Source: Streptomyces cathayae
GTDB taxonomy: Bacteria > Actinomycetota > Actinomycetes > Streptomycetales > Streptomycetaceae
Assembly (NCBI RefSeq): GCF_029760955.1
Contig: NZ_CP121682.1
Location: forward strand, 6,714,501-6,778,500
Length of the DNA stretch: 64,000 bases
Direction of reading: 5' to 3'
The position numbers were made by a program, and so were the translations under genes. Below, in pieces: positions 59,607 to 64,000 of this stretch. The notes below the pieces were generated by a model. It saw only the letters and a list, made by a program, of their open reading frames with translations, did not search any database and had not been told where the DNA came from. Within the stretch, counting starts at the first letter, position 1. Every line of letters begins with the position of its first letter.

Positions 59607-59831
59607 TCAGCGGAGCGCGGCCACGAACTTCGTCCAGCTCCCGGGGGAGACGAGCAGTGCGGGCCCGGACGGGGCCTTGGAATCGCGTACGGCGAGCAGC
59701 CCGGCACCCGGGCCGGTGGTCGGCCGGGCCGTCTCGACGCAGTTGTTCGCGCCCGTGCTGTAGCTGCTGCGCAGCCACCGCACAGCGTGCAGATCGGTGC
59801 TGGAGAGAAGGGTCCGAGGCGGTACGGGCAT
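59607..59831 (-). CDS. DUF397 domain protein
   Basis: The 74-residue protein is a single DUF397 domain (VRWLRSSYSTGANNCVETARPTTG, LLAVRDSKAPSGPALLVSPGSWTKFVAAL). These small proteins act with an adjacent XRE/DUF5753 regulator, here encoded 9 bp upstream, as in whiJ/abaA-type loci of Streptomyces where they oppose or bind the regulator. Confidence 0.93.
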   Translation of the reverse strand: MPVPPRTLLSSTDLHAVRWLRSSYSTGANNCVETARPTTGPGAGLLAVRDSKAPSGPALLVSPGSWTKFVAALR

Positions 59832-59840
59832 CGTGCCTCC

Positions 59841-60701
59841 TTACCCGCCGGCAGCTGTCCCGGCGATGAAATCCAACGAGTCCTCGGGCGAAAGGGCGTG
59901 GATCGAAAGGGCGTTGAAGGCCTCCGAGTACACCCGGAGGTCTTCTTTCCGCTCGAGATAGAGGCTACTCGTCAAGTGGTCGAGAACCACAACATCCAGA
60001 TCGGAAGTGCGCGAAAATGAGAAGATGACGAAAGGGCCGGTGACGCCGATGTGCGCCCCTGCCGTGAACGGCAGGATCTGGAGCCGCACGTGGGGAAGGC
60101 GTGCCGCCTCCACGAGCCGGTTCAGCTGCCGGGTCATCACGCCGGGGCCGCCGACCTCCCGGCGCAGCACCGCCTCGTCCAGGACGGCGGCCAGCTCCAG
60201 GGGCGGCTCCGTCCGCAGCACGTCCTGCCGGGCCAGCCGTACTTCCACCAGTGCGTCCAGCCGCTCCCTCGAGGCGCCCTCCAGCGCGGCCTCGGTCACC
60301 GCCCGCGCGTACTCGGGTGTCTGCAACAGCCCGGGAACCACCGTGGTCTCCAGGGTGCGCATCGCGCCGGCCTGGGACTCCAGGCTGATGAAGTCCCGGT
60401 AGGTGGGCGGCAGTACCCCCCGGTAGGCGTGCCACCAGTGATGCCGTCCGTCACTGTCGTCGGACCCCGCCAACACCAGCAGCAACTCCCGCAACTGGCG
60501 GTCCGTCAGGCCGTAGGCGTCGAGCAGTAACCGCACATCGGCCGGTTTCGCCCTGCTCGTGCCCGTCTCGATCCGGCTCACCTTCGACTGGTGCCAGCCC
60601 ACCAGACGGGCCGCCTCACCGCTGGTGAACCCCGCCGACGTGCGCAGCGAACGCAGTTCGGCACCCAGTTTCCGGCGGCGTACCGCGGGACCGTGCTGCA
60701 T
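59841..60701 (-). CDS. XRE-family regulator with DUF5753 domain
   Basis: The 286-residue protein has an N-terminal XRE HTH (LGAELRSLRTSAGFTSGEAARLVGWHQSKVSRIETG is the span) and a DUF5753 domain from about residue 100 (FISLESQAGAMRTLETTVVPGLLQTPEYARA, then FVIFSFSRTSDLDVVVLDHL). It matches WhiJ-like regulators that control development and antibiotic production. It is cotranscribed with a DUF397 partner and divergent from an ATP-binding anti-sigma-like gene, forming the typical three-part cluster. Confidence 0.93.
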   Translation of the reverse strand: MQHGPAVRRRKLGAELRSLRTSAGFTSGEAARLVGWHQSKVSRIETGTSRAKPADVRLLLDAYGLTDRQLRELLLVLAGSDDSDGRHHWWHAYRGVLPPTYRDFISLESQAGAMRTLETTVVPGLLQTPEYARAVTEAALEGASRERLDALVEVRLARQDVLRTEPPLELAAVLDEAVLRREVGGPGVMTRQLNRLVEAARLPHVRLQILPFTAGAHIGVTGPFVIFSFSRTSDLDVVVLDHLTSSLYLERKEDLRVYSEAFNALSIHALSPEDSLDFIAGTAAGG

Positions 60702-60775
60702 CGTTCCCCCTTACTCCCTCTGGGCCGCCCGTATACGGTCCCTCGTCGCAGAGTTCACCGTTTTGAGCGACAGAT

Positions 60776-60785
60776 ATATGCATAT
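60776..60785. promoter_or_regulatory. AT-rich palindrome between the XRE and ATP-binding genes
   Basis: ATATGCATAT is a perfect palindrome within AGATATATGCATATCT, in the 211-bp divergent region. It could be the operator of the WhiJ-like regulator or a promoter element. Confidence 0.4.
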
Positions 60786-60912
60786 CTTGGCCGTATCGTC
60801 GCCCACGCCCTGTGGTGATGGCAGTCTGGCGGCGAAGCACCAGTGCGGGACCGTACTCGAATCAGCCGCTCCGTGCCGGACCGTGGACCCGTGGGAAAGG
60901 GACGACGTCGCC

Positions 60913-61371
60913 ATGGCAGACCATCTGGAAGCATCCATCACTCTGCCGAGCGATCCGGCCTCGGTCTCCGCCGCGCGTGCCCATGTGATGGACACACTGG
61001 CGGAGTGGGGCATGCCGGCGGACACGGACGTGTCCGACACCGTACGGCTGATCGTGTCCGAACTGGCCACCAACGCCGTGCAGCACACCCTCGGGCAGTC
61101 ACCCACGTTCACGGTGGACATCGCCCTCGACCACGACGAGCGGTTGCGCATCGGGGTGACCGACAGTCATCCGAGGTTCCCCAAGCGGCTCCCCGCCGCG
61201 GTCCAGCAGGACAACGGCCGGGGGCTGGTCATCATCCGCTGGCTGACCGCGGAGTGCGGCGGCAGGATGAGGGTCCGCCCGACCAGGGAAGGCGGCAAGA
61301 CCGTCTTCGTCGTACTCCCGTGGGCCGTCCCGGCCGAGCCGGTCACGGCGGCGGGACGGCAGGAGCCGTAG
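60913..61371 (+). CDS. RsbW-like ATP-binding (HATPase_c) regulatory protein
   Basis: The 152-residue protein is a single GHKL ATPase domain of the anti-sigma kinase type: RLIVSELATNAVQHTLG (N box), RIGVTDSHPRFP (G1) and DNGRGLVIIRWLTAECGG (G2). Members next to XRE/DUF397 genes are a hallmark of whiJ/abaA clusters. ATG 60913 gives the usual length; upstream in-frame codons lack a ribosome site. The target protein is unknown. Confidence 0.9.
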   Translation: MADHLEASITLPSDPASVSAARAHVMDTLAEWGMPADTDVSDTVRLIVSELATNAVQHTLGQSPTFTVDIALDHDERLRIGVTDSHPRFPKRLPAAVQQDNGRGLVIIRWLTAECGGRMRVRPTREGGKTVFVVLPWAVPAEPVTAAGRQEP

Positions 61372-61468
61372 GGGGCCGCGAGGGAACAGCGCGGCCCCGG
61401 CCGCGTCGGTGACCGTCCGACGGAGGGGCGGGGGCGGCGGCAGGGGGGAATGCCGCCGCCCCCGCGGA

Positions 61469-61942
61469 TCAGCCGACCCGGCCGTACCAGACGCTGCGGG
61501 TCCAGATCTTCTGCAGGCGTACCACGTCCCCGGTCTTCGGGGCGTGCCAGATCTTGTTCTGACCCGCGTAGATGCCGACGTGGTAGACGTTCTGACCCGA
61601 GTGGAAGAACACCAGGTCGCCCGCCTTGCGGCTGGAGGCCGAGATCTTGCGTGTCTTGTTGTACTGCTGGGCTGCGGTACGCGGCAGTTGCTTACCCGCC
61701 TTCTTGTACGAGTAGAGGGTCAGGCCGGAGCAGTCGAAGCGGGACGGTCCGGTGGCGCCCCACCGGTAGGGCGCCCCCTTCTTGGCCGCCGCGACCTGGA
61801 GGGCCTTGGTGGCCGAACTCGCGGCCGCCGCCTCCGAGGCCGCACCGGGAACCACGAGTGAGCCGCCCACTGCGGCGAGGGTGAGGGCCGAGGCCGTGCC
61901 GGCCCGGGCCATGAGAGACGGGACACGATTGAGCGCGGACAT
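61469..61942 (-). CDS. Secreted NlpC/P60 cell-wall endopeptidase
   Basis: The 157-residue protein has a signal peptide (LMARAGTASALTLAAVGGSL, cleavage near SEAAAA) and an NlpC/P60 domain. The catalytic Cys is in SRFDCSGLTLYSY, the His in VYHVGIYAG and the polar residue in IWHAPKTGD. It cleaves peptidoglycan stem peptides. GAAGGG precedes ATG 61942. The mRNA leader carries a c-di-AMP riboswitch, so wall hydrolysis is tied to osmotic/second-messenger state as for other Streptomyces hydrolases. Confidence 0.93.
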   Translation of the reverse strand: MSALNRVPSLMARAGTASALTLAAVGGSLVVPGAASEAAAASSATKALQVAAAKKGAPYRWGATGPSRFDCSGLTLYSYKKAGKQLPRTAAQQYNKTRKISASSRKAGDLVFFHSGQNVYHVGIYAGQNKIWHAPKTGDVVRLQKIWTRSVWYGRVG

Positions 61943-61950
61943 GCGCAACC

Positions 61951-62075
61951 CTTCGTCAGCCGCCTGTGAAGGATGACCTGTCGGATTCGGGCTGGCGAAG
62001 TTGCCCGGCCGCACCTGTGCGGCTTCACCCCAAGGGCTGCTCGGCACGGGAATCCCCGCGCCGGCGACCCGTCAT
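61951..62075 (-). ncRNA. c-di-AMP (ydaO-yuaA) riboswitch
   Basis: On the minus strand the leader reads GGGTCGCCGG (62070-62061), then CCCTTGGGGTGAAGCCGC, a GCGGCCGGGCAACTTCG stretch, and CCCGAATCCGACAGGTCATC followed by TTCACAGGCGGC. These correspond to the conserved ydaO features GGGGU(U/G)AA, CGGG(U/C)AAC, CCCGACAGCUAAC and AGGCG, with the last pairing back to GTCGCC. It lies just upstream of the NlpC/P60 start. Exact ends are approximate. Confidence 0.78.
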
Positions 62076-62079
62076 GCTC

Positions 62080-62485
62080 GGGTCCTCCACTCCTGCCGAT
62101 CCACTCCTGTCGACCGGTCATCCGGGCGGCGGCAGGACTCGGCGTCCGCCCGGATCGCCCCGCCGCGGTGGCGGGGGCTTGTCGTCAGTGAGCGATCTTG
62201 GCAATGGTTGGCCCGAAATCCCACCTGAGCCAGGGGTTTGTGTTGTTACTCACCACTCATCCGTTCGGGTGGACAGTGCTGCGTCCGGACTTCCGTCCAG
62301 AGCGCCGAGGAGCCCCGGACCAGCATCGGAATGCTTGATTCCGAAAGGGGGCGCGCGCGGTGCGCAACCTTGGCGGCCCGAAAAGAAGTCGTGCGTCTAC
62401 GCCGCTTGGGGGTAAGCCTTTTGGTCCGTTTCAACTCCGGTGCGGACATGTCACCGGCGCACGCCCCGACCGGGCCGGTAGGGCG
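62080..62485. other. Upstream region of the riboswitch-controlled hydrolase and end of the ClpP operon
   Basis: No gene is recognised. The region should contain the promoter of the NlpC/P60 transcript (minus strand). AT-richer patches near 62200-62280 are candidates, but no clear -10/-35 pair could be fixed. Confidence 0.4.
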
Positions 62486-62794
62486 TCAACTGCCGGATCC
62501 CGGCGGCAGGATGACGCGGGCCGTGCGCCGCTCGCCGTCCAGCACCCGCAACGCGCGGGCCAGGGTGGCGGTGTGCAGTTCGGTCTCGCCGCGCCTGTGC
62601 ATCAGGGCCAGCGCGTCGCGCAGGGCGACGGCCTTGCCGACCAGTGCCTGCGCGGCACGCAGCCCCCGGTAGGTGTCGCCGTCGCGGGCCGGGTTGATCC
62701 GGCCGAGCAGGTCGACGGCCTCGAGGTAACGGTCGATCAGCTCGGCCTCGGCCCGGGTCAGCGCGGGCAGCGGCGGCAGTTCGGGTGGCAGCAT
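62486..62794 (-). CDS. Conserved hypothetical protein downstream of a ClpP paralogue
   Basis: The 102-residue, all-helical, hydrophilic protein (LTRAEAELIDRYLEAVDLLGRINPARDGDTYRGL, AQALVGKAVALRDALALMHRRG) has no membrane segment or catalytic motif that I recognise. Its ATG lies 7 bp after the clpP-like stop, so the two are cotranscribed. It may be an accessory or adaptor of the ClpP paralogue; this is inferred only from position. Confidence 0.75.
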   Translation of the reverse strand: MLPPELPPLPALTRAEAELIDRYLEAVDLLGRINPARDGDTYRGLRAAQALVGKAVALRDALALMHRRGETELHTATLARALRVLDGERRTARVILPPGSGS

Positions 62795-62801
62795 CGGCGG
62801 C

Positions 62802-63437
62802 TCACCTCGTACCGGGAGCGGCCCGGAGGCCCTCGCGGCGGGTCACGATCCGGTCCGCGAGGCCGTAGTCCACCGCCGCCCGGGCGTCGAGGACCGTCTC
62901 CCGCTCGAAGTCCGACCGCGCCTGCTCCGGGGTGCGGTGGGTGTGCCGGACCAGCATCTGCTCGAGCCGGGCCCGAACGCGTGACAACTCCTCGGCCCGG
63001 ACGGCCAGGTCGCTCGCCCGGCCCTCCACCGGTTCCGTCAGCGCGGGCTGATGAAGCACCAGCCGCGCCCCGGGCAGCACGTACCGCTTGCCCGGGGTCC
63101 CGGCGGCCAGCAGCAGTGCGGCTGTTCCGGCCGCCTGCCCCAGGCAGACCGTCTCCACCTCGCAGGCGACGTAGCGCAGGGTGTCGTGGATCGCCGACAT
63201 GGCGTGGAAGGAGCCGCCGGGTGAGTTGACGTAGAGGGAGATGTCCCGGTCGGGGTCGCGGTGCTCCAGGTACATGAACTGGGCGATCACGTCGTTCGCG
63301 GAGGTCTCGTCGATCGGTGTCCCGAGGAGGATGATCCGCTCCTCCATCAGCCTCGAGTACGGATCCGTGCTCCGGCGCCCGGACGCCGTGTGTTCGGTGA
63401 ACTCGGGCAGGACATGGCGGGCGGACGGTCGGGTCAT
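62802..63437 (-). CDS. ClpP-like protein lacking the nucleophilic serine
   Basis: The 211-residue protein has the full ClpP fold: [35 protein letters not shown], a [15 protein letters not shown] helix, ARLVLHQP (His) and the C-terminal handle with DYGLADRIV. In active ClpP the helix reads GQAASM; here Gly-Thr replaces Ser-Met, so the nucleophile is absent. It may be a regulatory or structural subunit in mixed ClpP tetradecamers. It is followed by a small helical protein gene. Confidence 0.9.
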   Translation of the reverse strand: MTRPSARHVLPEFTEHTASGRRSTDPYSRLMEERIILLGTPIDETSANDVIAQFMYLEHRDPDRDISLYVNSPGGSFHAMSAIHDTLRYVACEVETVCLGQAAGTAALLLAAGTPGKRYVLPGARLVLHQPALTEPVEGRASDLAVRAEELSRVRARLEQMLVRHTHRTPEQARSDFERETVLDARAAVDYGLADRIVTRREGLRAAPGTR

Positions 63438-63505
63438 GAGGTCCCCTCCTCGTGGCGGCTGTCTGTAAGAAATGTACAGGACGTACGTGGCGTTATGATG
63501 GGGGC

Positions 63506-63802
63506 ATGGCCTACGAGATTCCGGTGACGCAAGCCAGGGCTGAACTCGCCGACCTGATCAACCGCGTGGTGTACGGCGGTGAGCGCGTCGTCGTGACCCG
63601 GCACGGAAAGCCTCTCGTCGCCCTCGTGTCCGCCGATGACCTGCGACGACTCGAGGAACTCCAGGAGCTCGACGCGCGACGGGAGCCCACCGGGGACCAG
63701 GTGGTCAGCACGGTTTCCGGCGTCCACGGGGTGGCGTCCGCCGCACGCGAACAGCAGCGCTTCGGCATCGCCGCCGAACACCGCGGGACGGCCGCTTCGT
63801 AA
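63506..63802 (+). CDS. Phd/YefM-type antitoxin-like protein
   Basis: The 98-residue protein begins [40 protein letters not shown], the Phd/YefM antitoxin N-terminal DNA-binding fold. The C-terminal third is variable and probably disordered. No toxin gene follows: a long terminator comes 15 bp after the stop, so it is an orphan antitoxin or regulator. ATG 63506 is chosen. It is divergent from the clpP-like gene, with 68 bp between them. Confidence 0.85.
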   Translation: MAYEIPVTQARAELADLINRVVYGGERVVVTRHGKPLVALVSADDLRRLEELQELDARREPTGDQVVSTVSGVHGVASAAREQQRFGIAAEHRGTAAS

Positions 63803-63816
63803 GGCGCCGAGAAGGC

Positions 63817-63877
63817 CCCGAACGCACCGTCGTGTGCCCCCGCCGCAGCGGCGGGGGCACACGACGGTGCGTTCGGG
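63817..63877. terminator. 28-bp perfect hairpin terminator
   Basis: Bases 63817-63844 pair without mismatch to 63850-63877 around a GCAGC loop. It lies between the Phd-type gene and the convergent partial gene at the window edge. Confidence 0.92.
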
Positions 63878-63886
63878 CGGGGCCGG

Positions 63887-64000
63887 TCAGTTCAGCGGCA
63901 TCCGCGGGAGCCGGCGCTTCTGCGCCGCCTTGCGCTCGGCGTCCTCTACCTTGGCGACGGCCGCGTACTGGTCGACGTACTCCTGCTCGGACAGGCTCAG
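63887..64000 (-). CDS. C-terminal end of an unidentified protein (5' end outside window)
   Basis: The minus-strand frame is open to the window edge and encodes 37 residues ending EYVDQYAAVAKVEDAERKAA then QKRRLPRMPLN and a stop. The high Ala/Lys/Arg/Glu content suggests a hydrophilic C-terminal helix. It is too short to identify. A strong terminator lies just beyond its stop. Confidence 0.6.
   Translation of the reverse strand: MSLSEQEYVDQYAAVAKVEDAERKAAQKRRLPRMPLN

Noticed and set aside
1..64000. tRNA, rRNA or CRISPR array
   Set aside because: No cloverleaf-like tRNA, rRNA segment or regularly spaced repeat-spacer pattern was seen by eye; a tRNAscan-SE and CRISPR search would be decisive.

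Overview
The window is high-GC actinobacterial chromosome, almost certainly Streptomyces. The supporting signs are extreme third-position GC bias, frequent GTG/TTG starts, long GC-rich terminator hairpins without U-tracts, XRE/DUF397/ATP-binding regulator clusters, a c-di-AMP riboswitch on a cell-wall hydrolase, and genes such as pspAB, an ECF41-type sigma factor and DUF5958. No rRNA, tRNA, CRISPR array or complete mobile element was seen.

Layout. 0-6 kb: a partial YbaK-type deacylase, a metal-efflux CDF gene divergent from an ArsR regulator, htpX-pspAB, a CoA-binding protein, a SixA-type phosphatase and a YigZ/IMPACT protein. 7.1-11.7 kb: a compact reactive-sulfur locus containing a rhodanese, a CstB-like metallo-beta-lactamase/rhodanese fusion, a rhodanese with two membrane helices, a TauE/SafE exporter, thioredoxin, a CstR-type thiol-only CsoR-family repressor and a DUF302 protein. 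It is decorated with five near-identical ATACCCC...GGGTAT operators. 12.2-16.3 kb: sbcD-sbcC. 16.6-32.1 kb: an SDR gene carrying an in-frame palindromic insertion, DUF885, an Lrp regulator divergent from a trans-sulfuration-type PLP enzyme, an ACT-GNAT fusion, Tat-exported PhoD, an alpha/beta hydrolase, an ECF41 sigma factor, a GntR regulator with tandem operators, a ROK protein, and a LuxR-type two-component system beside an ABC exporter. 32.4-39.7 kb: a sodium:solute symporter behind a structured leader with a true intrinsic terminator, followed by a 42-aa partner protein; then purB, an SGNH hydrolase and two CNNM/CorC-type membrane proteins.

39.8-49.7 kb looks like accessory DNA. A GNAT gene appears to be split into a 3' piece (39.8-40.1 kb) and a 5' piece (49.5-49.7 kb) on the same strand. 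About 9.4 kb of cargo lies between them: an intact GNAT paralogue, a THEP1-like NTPase, a CBS-BON protein, DUF1772/TetR, a zinc-type dehydrogenase, a Ppx/GppA-like protein, DUF5958 and several transposase remnants.

49.8-64 kb returns to a core-like layout: a MacB/FtsX-type ABC transporter with operator-like repeats, an RHH/degenerate-Fic toxin-antitoxin pair, a methyltransferase, the biotin operon bioBAD divergent from bioF, a whiJ/abaA-like regulator cluster, an NlpC/P60 hydrolase behind a c-di-AMP riboswitch, a ClpP paralogue lacking its nucleophilic serine, and a Phd-type antitoxin.

The strongest system-level signal is the sulfur locus: sulfurtransferases, a persulfide-dioxygenase-like fusion, a sulfite-type exporter, thioredoxin and a dithiol repressor share one operator sequence, so they probably form a self-contained persulfide-sensing and detoxification regulon.
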